This document shows positions 55,301 through 64,000 of a stretch of 64,000 bases of DNA, one piece after another; position 1 is the first letter of the stretch, and each line of letters begins with the position of its first letter. The translations under genes and the position numbers were made by a program. The DNA comes from Patiria pectinifera (lineage: Eukaryota; Echinodermata; Asteroidea; Valvatida; Asterinidae). The notes under the pieces are model-generated. The model was not told the origin of the DNA. It saw only the letters and a program-made list of their open reading frames with translations, and made no database searches. The stretch is from positions 10,472,932 to 10,536,931 of the forward strand of contig CM057138.1 of assembly GCA_029964075.1 (NCBI GenBank). Reading direction: 5' to 3'.

Positions 55301-58300
55301 ACCTCAATTACTCCTCTCAACCCAGGTGTTAAATAGGTACCGGCATTATTCAATGCTGGGAAGGTAACAGACTCGCTGTGGAGGAGGTGTGGCAATCTCC
55401 CCACAGCAGCATATGAGTCTGGCCCAATCGCTAACGAATTAGAGATGGGCACTCCATTCTTGTTAACACAGGTTCGTCCCCTTTACCTTTACCTTTTATT
55501 AAATGATTCCTAAATTCCTCTGTTTTTGGTCATTTTTTTCCCTTAACAGCTTGTACTTCATTTCCTTGTTGGGTCCAAGGGAGAGGATAGTGTTTCTGCT
55601 GATATCGCTCACGTTTTAGTTCATTCAGGTCTCATGAAACAGTAAGTTTAGTCCTTGTTTTTTTATTTCCAGAAAAGTGCCATCCTTAAAGGTAATTACA
55701 ATGTATACAGGGTGAGTCAAAAAAAGCGAAACCTAAATGTCGGGACTATTGTTTTAGTGAAGTGCTGCATGTAGCACTTTTCTAAATCTAGGACATGAAA
55801 GCCCAATTCACAAGCTTTCTTTAAGTACAAGAATCATTCATATCACTCATGTATTTTTAAGTTATAGAATTTTAAACACAACCACTGTTTTAAAGTTCTG
55901 TCCACCGATCACAAAAAAAGTGTGCGTTCTTTCAGCAAAACGAACACAATTGACACACATCCCTGTGTGATTGTTTTCGTTTTTCACTTACCTTCTTGTG
56001 ATCCGTGGACAGAACTTTAAAACGGTGGTTGTGTTTAAAACTCCGTAACTTAAAAAGTACATGAGTGATTTGAATGATTCTTGTACTAAAAGAAAGCTTA
56101 TGAAGTGGGCTTTCATATCCTAGATTTTGAAAGTGCTACATGCAGAACTTCACTAAAACAACGGTCCCGACATTTGGGTTTCGCTTTTTTGACCCACCCT
56201 GTACAACATTTGCAAACATCAAAAAAAAAAAATACTGCGCCAGTTTAACTTTGCATGTGGCGATCAATATGGGGCTAGAGTTTTTTTTTCAGTATTGTAT
56301 AAAAAGCCTTAATGACTGCTAAAAGCATGTGAACAAAGAACCACCATCAACTTAAAGGTTACCATGGACAAAAAATGTGGCACCTGACAATAAAGCACTG
56401 CAACTTTACGATAAAAAAAATATTTCATTTGTGTGAGTAGTGCATAGTTTTTGGTTTGCGAATATTCAAACCGGCCAAAAGCTATTCAAATATTCGGTAA
56501 ATGATCGAATATTCCAGTGTTTGGTATGTACTCAGGACAGCCCTATGCTCAGGATTATAATGTCAACACATAGTATAACCTGTTTCCAAGGTTTATGTTT
56601 AGTCTTGAACTATCCGGTTCGTTAGTGTGACGTCACCTCCAGCACTTTCTCCACAATTGGAACCGGAAGTTAACGCAGTTCGAGCGTTTGTAGCCAATGG
56701 GCGCTAGTAATCAGTGGTGCGCGTGCGTGTATGACGTTTTTACTAACGAACCGGATAAAGAGGTTGTGAATAAAGGCACGATAGTGATCTCAGATTTGTC
56801 TGTGTCAAACCAATACATGTATGGGTGGGGGTATCAAAGTGAATCTTTCCTTGCACTTTTCCTCAAATTTGACCAGCTACAAAGTGGCGTCCATTATTAA
56901 TAGCTCACTTTGTTAAACAACATAGTTTTAAAGCTATAGTCCATCATTTGCAGCCATCCGAAAAAGTAACTGGCGTATTATATTGTTGAAAAACATACTT
57001 GGTTGAAAGATAGTAAGGGGACTAAACTTCCTGTGAAATTAATCTTCTAGCAAGCTATCATTTTGAAGTAATCAACGAAAGAAGGCCTTTACGCACCGTA
57101 GGAAAATTTAAATTAGTAATTCATTTTGTTATTCGGCGCAGCGCGCACAAGCATTGGAACGACGCACAGGCGCGCGCGGTTGCTATAATTCGTTGGATCA
57201 GTGCACGACATCGCGTATAGCTGCAATTCAAAACAATTCAAAACATGATTCAGCAACTTTTGATTTGAAATTGAGATCCTAGAATGCTGTTTTTCTCGGA
57301 ATATACAGCTAAAAGCTTAGCTGAAACTTCTCAGGTTTGTTGTTCAGTATCCTTCATTAGATTTTGAACACTTTTGTTGCTTCAAACGAACAAAATGCAC
57401 AAATTACAAATGATGGACTACATCTTTAAGTTTCAAACTTCAACAGTTGTTCTTGCATTATAAAGCAAAGATCCTGGAGAATGTTGTTTCAAATAGGCAG
57501 CCTGTTTTCTTGTTTCATACTCGAAATGTATGCGAGAGCACCCGACTATGTTTTATGATGTTACAATGTAGGAATGAGCAAGGCAAGCCTGTTATAACAC
57601 CATCTGGTTTCCAGTTTCTGCTTTTGGACACGGCATCCCAGGTGTGGTTCTTCATGCTACAGTACCTAGAGACGGCAGAGGTGAATATAAACTATTATAT
57701 CACTGACATACAGATCCTTGTCATTTGATTGGTGGAACTCACATCACATGACATTCATTATTGCTCCCATTCACGCCGGGGCCCAAAAAGTCCCATCGCC
57801 TTGGTGAATGGGATTTACTATTCAACAGTTACGATCATCCTTGTTCCTTGGTTTGGTATTTGTGTGCAAATGCATGTTGTGTACGTGCGCGATGAGCGTA
57901 GTACATATTATTCCCAAGTGCCAGTAGCTACAGATTTGGGTTCAAACATTTCGTGAAGGGGTGGTTTAGAAGAGAGAAATATATTTCCCACCAATTTTGT
58001 ATTGAAATAGATGTTCATTATAACGGTATTAAATCAAATGATCTATAATGTCAATTATATAAAACAATGAAATGGGAGGAATACTATCGCTCGGTAAAAT
58101 CTGGACTTTTCCATTTCACTCAGCTTTTGCTCGTGAAATAAAAATGTCCAGATTTTACGTTGTGATGATATTCCTTCTTTTCCACTCTGAGCCACTCAGT
58201 ATTTGTATAATAATCAAGTTTGTAGATAGTTTCACAATTCTTGATTCTAACCAACCTGCTAACTCCATTTGTGGAAGGAGCCTTTCTGAATCCGCTGAAA

Positions 58301-61300
58301 TGTTCCAAAACTAAGCTTTCACTCATTTTCCTCCCTGGAAGAATTGAAATTCTTAAAGTCCAACATGGAGCAATGATTAGGTTTACACTTTACCAGAAAT
58401 GAAGAAATAAAATTTGACATTGGAGATGATGAATGTTTTTTATTTAATTACCAATGCTTTGGATACACAGAAAATTGTGAAAAAGTCCATGGACATTAAC
58501 CCTAACCCTACTAAATCATCCAAAGTCCTACGGGCAGTTTTGGAGGATTTTTAGGATGAATGCAAGGTACTATTTTGGAGGATCGTGGAGGATTGAGGGC
58601 ACATGGACATTCAGTATCGGTTGATTTTAAAGGATTGAGGATGAATGGTGTTTGAAGAAGAGGAGGATTTTGGAGTATTGAGGCTGAATGCATTTTGGGC
58701 TGTTGGAGGACTTTGAGGGATTGAGGCAGTGGGTATCCTTAATTCAAACATACATGCAAGTGTAACATTTTGGAGGATGGTTCCTAGCAAACAGGGCCTA
58801 GGGTTGGGGTTAATATCAAAACACAGCATTCCAAGAAATACAATGAGAATAGGTATTCATGTGAAAAAGTAATGGGTGCACAAATAACTTTTGTGAGTTT
58901 GTGAGGTTTTTAAAAGAACCGGGGAAACTGCTCAACGTTTTGGACAGTGTACTCTGCCCATCGCCAGCCTCATGATGACTGACAGTATACAAATAATGAA
59001 TGTTTGTGAGTGCAATGGAAAGAATAATTTCATGAGGTGACAGATGAAATGTTCCATTCCACGAGGCGAAGCCGAGTGGAATGGAACATTTCATCTGTCA
59101 CCTCATGAAATTATTCTTACCATTGCACGAACGTGAAACATTCATTATTTGTTTTATATAACACCTGAATAAATCCTCGTCATCTGATTGGTTGACTTTT
59201 AATAGCCAATTTATTCAAGTTAAAAATTGTTTACAAGTTTGACAAGTTCAGAGTTATCATATTTAATTTATGCAAACTGTTCAACAATTTAAAACTTTTC
59301 CATAAGTTTAGAACTTAAACAGTTCAATAAGTCCAGAACTTTTATTGCCAATTTAAACACCACAGCGCCACCTTCGGCAACATGTGCAGTGACAGTGCAA
59401 TGGTACTTCTAATCACAGTGCAATAGTACTTCCATTGCACTGTGCGCTGCGCGCCACGCGCGCGCCGTGCATTGGTACGAATAATTCAATGACATGTGAT
59501 CAACGATCCACCAATCAGATGACGGGGATTTATTCAGGTGTTGTATAAAGTATACTGTCTGAAACATTGTGTTTCCCCCGGTTCTTTTCAGAACCTCTGA
59601 AACTCACAAAAGAGATGTGTTACATGGTGCAAACGTAAACTTTATCTTCACCATGCAAACCTTGAAAATCTTATCTAATGGGTAAACTAAAATTTAGTGT
59701 AATATAAGACATTTTAATGAAGGTATTAAAAATATTGAAATGCCCTTTGCTGTCTATGTTTTTACATTTTAGTCCAGAGGACTGAATCTTGTGGATGCTC
59801 TGTCATTCCTCTTTCGGCTCAGCTTTTCAAGTTTTGGAAAGGTAATCTAAAGTTGATCTGCATTCCAATTATAATGGGAGCATTGCTAAGATTTGCCATT
59901 TTTTTTTTAGGGACCATGACCATTCAGCCCTGGTATGAACAGGGCCCCCCGGTACCTCGTCCGGTCCAGAGCCAGTCCGGTCTTCAGCCCAGTCTCGTCC
60001 GGTACATGGTCCTGTCTGACCAGAAGTTTTGAAGTCAGTCAGGCGCATCAATTTATTGCCCTTCCAAGAACGTCCAGAGCAGAACAATAGCAGACTTACC
60101 GGATTAAAGATAAAATCCTTCCAAACGCCTTTTTTAATTTACGGTCCCATTGTGTGCGAAACCGCATGGCAGTGGTTTTGATCTGTGCGGACGAAAGTGT
60201 TCTATTGTTTTGCGCTGAGAGATGAAAACCACAAGCAGGTTTCTTCTGAGATATATTACATGTGTCAATACTTGCAAGCAATAGACCCCAGGATAGAGGA
60301 GTTCCTGATTAGCAACCGGACCAGCTCCTGGGCCGGTAACTGGGACGGTACGAAAGGACTTCTTGGGAGGGGACGAGCTTACCGGGGGGCCCTTTTCATA
60401 CCAGGGCTGAATGGTCACGGTCCCTTAGATCTATGTTACAAGATGGTGTTTTGCAGAGCCACTTAAAGAGATTTCAAGTTCTTGTCACATTGTACAAGCC
60501 CAAACTTTAATAATGCTGACTTCACCGTGCAAACTGTCAACTCTTGCCAAAATATGAACAAACTATTTCAATTGGTACTCCATGTACATGTATATTTACA
60601 ATATCAAACAGGCCAGACACAAGCACAAGTAACTTCACACTTTTTTCTTGTATGTATGTTTCTTATTAGGACTATTCCTGTGAATCGATGAACGAGTCGC
60701 AATTGCAGTTTTTGCAGCACCTCCGAGAGCTAGGCCTGGTCTTCCAGAGAAAGGTGAGACCAAGAAAATGCTTGAAATATCTGTAGGATATATTAAAGCT
60801 ATAGTCCATCATTTGCAGCTATCCGAAAAGTAACTGGCGTAATCATTGTTCAAAAACATACTTGGTTGAAAGATAGTAAGTGGACTAAACTCCCTGTGAA
60901 ATTATTCTCTCTGGCAAGCTGTCATGTTGAAATAATCAACGAAAGAAGGCCTTTCCAACGGTGCTTCTTAAGACGCACCGTAGGAAAATTTAAATTAGTA
61001 GTTCGTTTTGTTATTTGGTGAAGCGCGCGCAAGCATTGGCGCGACGCACATGTACGCGTCGTTGCTACAATTGGTCGGATCAGTGCGCGACATCGCATAG
61101 CTGCAATCGGCTCAGTGAGAACGTGTCTCGAACGCTGAATTCAGGCCCAATTCAAAACATGATTCAGCAACTTTTGACTTGAAATTGAGATCCCAGAATG
61201 CTGTTTTCCTCGGAATATACAGCTAAAACTGAGCTGAAACTTCATCAGGTTAGTTGTTCAGTACCCTTCTTTAGATTTTGAGCACTTTTGTTGCTTCAAA

Positions 61301-63533
61301 TGAACAAAATGCACAAATTACAAATGATGGACTATATCTTTAAACGGGGTTCAGACAGTCATAGGTAATTCGGTATTAGTAGTTTCTATATGTGCAGAGC
61401 TTTGTAGTATAATGAAGTGCTAGGACACGGTGACAGGATGCCTCATTAAAGGGAAAATACAACTTTTGCAAACATCAAAAAATAAAACTACCAAATCATT
61501 TTGAAATACCTTGCTGGACTGTTAGTGAATGACAGTGTAAAGCATCCTGTAAAATCATGGCACCTGGTATACTGTCATTTTCAAGAAAAGTGGTATTTTT
61601 GTATCAATTTCCAACGCTGGTCGGCCGACCAGCGTTGGAAAAAAAACTGGCTTTTTTTCAAATACTGGCCCCAATTGACCATCGCACTTGTTTGCAATCG
61701 ATTACACACCTATGAACGGGTACAAGCCAGCTAGACTGGTTCCCTGACCTTACAATTCCCCATTGTATGTAAACTGCTCTGTTTCTTCTCATATGGAGTC
61801 AGGGAACCAGACTACAGGAAAATGATTGTTTTTCTTGGTTTTTATAGCATTTTCGAACCCAATGCAAAACCTCAAAAAAGTCAGTGTAACTGTATTTGCT
61901 ATATATTTCCAACCCCCCAATTCCATCCATTTCTGAAAATTACAGCAAAAGCAAATGATGTATATTCCCTTTAATGTTTTGTTACATGTAAATTTCACAT
62001 GAACAAGTATGAGGATGGTTTGCCAAAACCAATACATTTTCAAATTTATGTGAATCAGTTTTTTGGGCATGTTTCACTTTTGATTTCAGAGGAAGAGTAT
62101 GCGCTATTATCCAACAAGTCTAGCAATCAATCTGGCATCAGGTAAGGCTACAAAGTTACCAGAATTTTGGATATTTCGCGGTTGTGTAAATGTTCTTTTC
62201 GTTGGTAATTCGTTGTGTCAGTGCATGGCAGTAAGCCCATGAGCAAACTTTTCTCACAAATGTTTTCGATGAACAGATTTTTGGATTCATATGTGAACAG
62301 AAAACCCCCAAACTGAACAGTGTCTCCCTGAAATGACCACATCAACAGCGCCCTCAGTGTCTGTGTTCGGAAAAACATGGATAATTTTAAATGTTTAAAG
62401 ATGTGCACTCCTGAATACAATTAACCAAAGAGGGATGTCAAATAGTTTTTATATTTATCTAAAAATTAATGTGGCCTGACGTTGCGAACTTAGCAAGTTC
62501 TTCTTCAGAGGCTAAAACAGAAATGACAGAGGTACATACATTAAAGGGAATAAACAACATTTGCAAACATCGAAAAATAAAACTACCAAGTTTTTACGAA
62601 ATACCTTACTAGGATGTTGGTAAATGACAGTCTGAGGCATCTTGGAAAATTATGGCACCTGGTGTGAAGTCATTTTCAAGAAAATGGTATTTTTGTACAC
62701 ATTTCCAACAGTGGTCGGCCGACCAGCGTTGGAAAAACCTAACCATTTTTCAACTACTGCTCCAAATTTACCATTTTTTCAGTCCAAATTTTGTTTGCTA
62801 TTGGTTACAAGTTCATGAACGGGTGCAGGCCAGCTAGACTGGTTCCCTTGCCTTACAATTTTCCATCATCTATAAATTGATCCATTTTATCTTTTGTGGA
62901 GTCAGGGAACCAGACTACTTGAATTTTTTTGTTTTTCTTGGTTTTTCCAACCTTTTTGAACTCAAAACATCAAAAATGTCAGTGTAACAATATTCGATCT
63001 ATAATACTAACCCCTCAAATAGTTCATTTCTGAAAATTACAGCAAAAGCCAATGATGTACATTCCTTTAACATGGGGGTGCACACAAACATGCAGGGCTG
63101 AAAGAAGAAACACAAAAGGAGGATTAGGTGGGAAAGGTGTGGAAAGATGCAGGGGAGGGTGGATGAGTTTTTATATTTATTAGGGGTAGAGCATTGCACA
63201 AAATGTGTTCTTAACAAAAATTCATTTCATGGACACTTTAAAGGCATACAGTCTCAATCGTCTGAAATCCTCAAAAATCACTTAGCTGATTTTGGAGGAT
63301 TAACGAGGGTCAGGGTATAATGACAGTGTTGATCAGAGTTTGACAGCTTGATTTGGAAAACATTTGTGCTTGAACAATTGATACATCTTTAATCCAACAG
63401 GTGTTACTAATGCGAGTACAGACACTCACCGGGAAGGCTTCATTGTGATTGAAACGAACCACCGAGTCTATGCCTACACTGAGTCTGATCTTCAAGTAGA
63501 GATCCTTGGTCTGTTCACACAGATGCTGTACAG
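49205..63533 (+). CDS. GTF2H4: GTF2H4 / TFIIH subunit p52 (Tfb2), first ten exons, 3' end outside window
   Basis: p52 is a core TFIIH subunit that anchors and stimulates the XPB helicase in transcription initiation and nucleotide excision repair. Ten exons with matching phases give about 330 of an expected 460 residues: 49205-49326, 49818-49922, 53804-53935, 54493-54586, 55550-55641, 57572-57680, 59773-59841, 60670-60753, 62090-62141 and 63401-63533. Recognisable blocks are [93 protein letters not shown] and [10 protein letters not shown]. These agree with my recollection of vertebrate p52 along the whole length. The missing part is the C-terminal XPB/p8-binding region. Confidence 0.95.
49818..49922 (+). 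CDS. GTF2H4: GTF2H4 exon 2
   Basis: The acceptor is TTTTAACAG|GGAGTT. The exon encodes [20 protein letters not shown], then [10 protein letters not shown]. The donor is CTAGC|GTAAGT. Confidence 0.94.
50100..51285. repeat. AT-rich intron element with inverted GCAAGTTTAAACTTGC words
   Basis: Copies of CGCAAGTTTAAAACTT and GCGCAAGTTTAAACTTGCG cluster at 50134-50245 and again, inverted, at 51218-51280. The middle is very AT-rich with TTAATTAATTAA runs. It may be one foldback element. It lies in GTF2H4 intron 2. Confidence 0.5.
51299..51692. mobile_element. Foldback element with AGTCCTACTAAAATGCG ends
   Basis: The left AGTCCTACTAAAATGCGTCA is mirrored by TGACGCATTTTAGTAGGACT at the right. Longer arms pair AATAGTGACAA / TTGTCACTATT and AATAAAGTTA / TAACTTTATT. 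Confidence 0.8.
51985..52192. repeat. Hairpin repeat
   Basis: GTAGATCGGGGGATACAACA ... AACTGTTTCATG and its inverse CATGAAACAGTCGTTGGTGC ... CCCCCGATCTAC enclose GC-rich sequence. The GAAACAGTCGTTG word recurs in palindrome P1. Confidence 0.65.
52193..52745. mobile_element. Foldback element in GTF2H4 intron 2
   Basis: Arms: ACTCTACGAATCGCCATTTT, GGCAATACTAGAGTCCGAGG and TCGATAGCCGT at the left; ACGGCTATCGACCTCGGACT and TTCGTAGAGTCCTAGT at the right, in mirror order. Confidence 0.72.
52799..52870 (+). tRNA. tRNA-like sequence, probably pseudogene or SINE head
   Basis: The 72-nt stretch folds to a cloverleaf. CTCGG / CCGAG form part of the acceptor stem and GTC / GAC the D arm. TCTGC / GCAGG closes an 8-base loop ACTAGAAG. 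GTGGG / CCCAC closes the T loop TTCGAGT. Box A (TGGTCGAGTGG) and box B (GGTTCGAGTCC) are intact. The 8-base anticodon loop and the incomplete acceptor stem argue against a working tRNA. Related, more decayed copies lie at 37823 and 54355. Confidence 0.5.
52926..53690. repeat. Two GGACTC arrays with spacer
   Basis: Arrays of GGACTCGGACTC with GGACTCGAGTCC palindromes and a TTTTTTCAAGGACTC phrase at 52926-53075 and 53534-53684, about 460 bp apart. Confidence 0.8.
53804..53935 (+). CDS. GTF2H4: GTF2H4 exon 3
   Basis: The acceptor is TCTCTTTCAG|AAATCA. The exon encodes [40 protein letters not shown] and LLGG. The donor is GGAGG|GTACGT. Confidence 0.94.
54493..54586 (+). CDS. GTF2H4: GTF2H4 exon 4
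   Basis: The acceptor is GTCAATAG|GGGTAA. The exon encodes [31 protein letters not shown]. The donor is TGGGAG|GTAAGT. The polypyrimidine tract is weak. Confidence 0.92.
55199..55495 (+). repeat. tRNA-derived SINE, copy 3
   Basis: The head is TGTGGTCTAGCGGTGGAGCA and GTGGGTTCGAGCCC (box B). The body is GAGTAAGGCGCTTTACCTCA, GGTGTTAAATAGGTACCGGC. The 3' end is TTTACCTTTACCTTTT. It lies in GTF2H4 intron 4. Confidence 0.8.
55550..55641 (+). CDS. GTF2H4: GTF2H4 exon 5
   Basis: The acceptor is CCTTAACAG|CTTGTA. The exon encodes [30 protein letters not shown]. The donor is AAACA|GTAAGT, phase 2. Confidence 0.93.
55708..56201. mobile_element. Palindromic MITE family D, complete copy
   Basis: CAGGGTGAGTCAAAAAAAGC at the left and GACCCACCCTG at the right. 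The two halves are inverse through ACCTAAATGTCGGGAC / GTCCCGACATTTGGGTT and TTAAAGTTCTGTCCAC / GTGGACAGAACTTTAA. TA-type flanks. A partial copy is at 43829. Confidence 0.8.
56928..57429 (+). mobile_element. TTAA-flanked MITE family B, copy 2
   Basis: TTAAAGCTATAGTCCATCAT to ATGATGGACTACATCTTTAA, similar throughout to the copies at 42872 and 60793. It lies 142 bp upstream of GTF2H4 exon 6. Confidence 0.88.
57572..57680 (+). CDS. GTF2H4: GTF2H4 exon 6
   Basis: The acceptor is ACAATGTAG|GAATGA. The exon encodes [36 protein letters not shown]. The donor is GCAGAG|GTGAAT. Confidence 0.95.
58500..58760. repeat. GGAGGATTTTGGAGGATTGAGG-type cluster
   Basis: Many variants of TTTTGGAGGATTGAGG are packed here. 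Shorter runs of the same word occur near 36400-36520, 44400-44460, 54270-54340, 54935-55160 and 63250-63310. Function unknown. Confidence 0.6.
58989..59548. mobile_element. Double-hairpin MITE family E, copy 2
   Basis: Same two hairpins as 35815-36303; the first is longer here (GGTGACAGATGAAATGTTCC and inverse around GAGGCGAAGCC). It lies in the intron before GTF2H4 exon 7. Confidence 0.82.
59773..59841 (+). CDS. GTF2H4: GTF2H4 exon 7
   Basis: The acceptor is TACATTTTAG|TCCAGA. The exon encodes [23 protein letters not shown]: 23 codons, phase 0. The donor is GGAAAG|GTAATC. Confidence 0.94.
59909..60425. mobile_element. Foldback element in GTF2H4 intron 7
   Basis: AGGGACCATGACCATTCAGC, then CCTGGTATGAACAGGGCCCC, is mirrored by GGGGCCCTTTTCATACCAGG and GCTGAATGGTCACGGTCCCT. 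The interior contains CCGGTCC-type words and short ORFs only. Confidence 0.78.
60670..60753 (+). CDS. GTF2H4: GTF2H4 exon 8
   Basis: The acceptor is TCTTATTAG|GACTAT. The exon encodes [28 protein letters not shown]: 28 codons. The donor is AGAAAG|GTGAGA. Confidence 0.95.
60793..61343 (+). mobile_element. TTAA-flanked MITE family B, copy 3
   Basis: TTAAAGCTATAGTCCATCAT to ATGATGGACTATATCTTTAA, with the shared interior. It begins 39 bp after GTF2H4 exon 8. Confidence 0.88.
61446..61974 (+). mobile_element. TTAA-flanked MITE family C, copy 3
   Basis: TTAAAGGGAAAATACAACTT at the left and ATATTCCCTTTAA at the right. The internal palindrome CCAACGCTGGTCGGCCGACC is at its most perfect in this copy. 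Confidence 0.86.
62090..62141 (+). CDS. GTF2H4: GTF2H4 exon 9
   Basis: A short exon below ORF-finder limits. The acceptor is GATTTCAG|AGGAAG; it encodes [17 protein letters not shown] plus one base. The donor is GCATCAG|GTAAGG. Found by phase and by similarity to the p52 RYYPTRLAINL block. Confidence 0.94.
62541..63070 (+). mobile_element. TTAA-flanked MITE family C, copy 4
   Basis: TTAAAGGGAATAAACAACAT at the left and ACATTCCTTTAA at the right, with internal GGTCGGCCGACCAGCGTTGG. Confidence 0.86.
63401..63533 (+). CDS. GTF2H4: GTF2H4 exon 10
   Basis: The acceptor is ATCCAACAG|GTGTTA. The exon encodes [43 protein letters not shown]. It ends TACAG|GTAATC in phase 2. The next exon is outside the window. 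Confidence 0.95.
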
Positions 63534-63566
63534 GTAATCTCAATGACGGCACTATAGCAACAACTT

Positions 63567-63878
63567 TGGCCAAGTTCGCGCAAGGACTATAGTTTACCAA
63601 TGGTTGACTAACGTTTGCCCGAACTCTGTCTAGTCGACGGTGGTTGACTACGCTCGTCGACTATTTGGAACCAGCCTACTGGGGTTGGTTGCTTCGCTGG
63701 TAACCAATAGCCGCGCGCATTCATAACGCAAGCAGAGAGCCAGGATCCAGAAGTTTTGCGATGACATTTTGACCAGCGTTTGACTAGAGACGTTCGCACG
63801 TTGCTATCAGTGCGCAGGCGTAAGGTACGTCACAAATCAACCACTAGTCGACTAATGGTCCTTGCCCGAACTTGGCCT
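63567..63878. mobile_element. Foldback element after GTF2H4 exon 10
   Basis: GGCCAAGTTCGCGCAAGGAC at the left and GGTCCTTGCCCGAACTTGGCC at the right, with inner GTTGACTA / TAGTCGAC words. It begins 34 bp after the exon 10 donor. Confidence 0.7.
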
Positions 63879-64000
63879 TGTTTGTTGGGGGGGGTTATAG
63901 TGACCAATGATCCTTGGTTATTGACGCAAGACCAGAAGACATGTAAGATTACATGTTGCTATAATAATCTTAAATAATGAAAGGTTTGCGGAAACACCAT

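Noticed and set aside
1-64000. CRISPR array or prokaryotic operon
   Set aside because: The sequence is eukaryotic with spliced genes; the repeats are MITEs, SINEs and microsatellites, not regular repeat-spacer units.

Overview
The window is animal nuclear DNA. Its genes are split by GT-AG introns, intergenic space is large, and short non-autonomous transposons are very dense. Several things suggest a marine invertebrate deuterostome, most likely an echinoderm: an intact-ended DIRS-type tyrosine-recombinase retroelement, tRNA-derived SINEs with a GGGCAAGGCRCTT-type body, frequent TAGGCCTA and TACATGTA words, and many foldback elements. A hemichordate or amphioxus is not excluded. No species is claimed.

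Four host genes can be read exon by exon. (1) 996-20710, minus strand: a complete 12-exon SLC6 (Na+/Cl- dependent) transporter of about 651 aa. One of its introns uses a GC donor. (2) 35329-37165, plus strand: a two-exon dithiol glutaredoxin of 117 aa. (3) 44519-48981, minus strand: a three-exon PPP1R11 (protein phosphatase 1 inhibitor-3) of 117 aa. (4) 49205 to beyond 63533, plus strand: the first ten exons of GTF2H4 (TFIIH p52). The end of that gene lies outside the window. PPP1R11 and GTF2H4 stand head to head with only 223 bp between their start codons. Both are framework genes of the human MHC region, so this pair may be a remnant of old linkage.

Repeat layout. 1-960 is a diverged tandem array. 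The SLC6 introns hold a hAT-like MITE with an 8-bp target duplication (4.8-5.2 kb), a foldback element with a 9-bp duplication (5.35-5.67 kb), an interstitial TTAGGG array inside an inverted repeat (3.95-4.08 kb), GACTCG arrays, and three Helentron-like units (15.07-19.76 kb) rich in TGACGTCA and CCGGAAGT words. Upstream of SLC6 lies a transposase-like ORF (22.45-23.39 kb) and then a dead but structurally complete DIRS element (24.18-30.07 kb). From 30 to 36.4 kb there are MITEs and two consecutive large palindromes (32.9-34.7 kb). From 38 to 48 kb and inside the GTF2H4 introns there are several MITE families, two of them flanked by TTAA, together with SINEs, foldback elements and tRNA-like sequences.

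The four host genes do not form a pathway. They are a membrane transporter, a thiol redox enzyme, a PP1 regulator and a transcription/DNA-repair subunit. Exon boundaries were derived by reading both strands for splice consensus, phase and family similarity recalled from memory. No alignment or database search was run.
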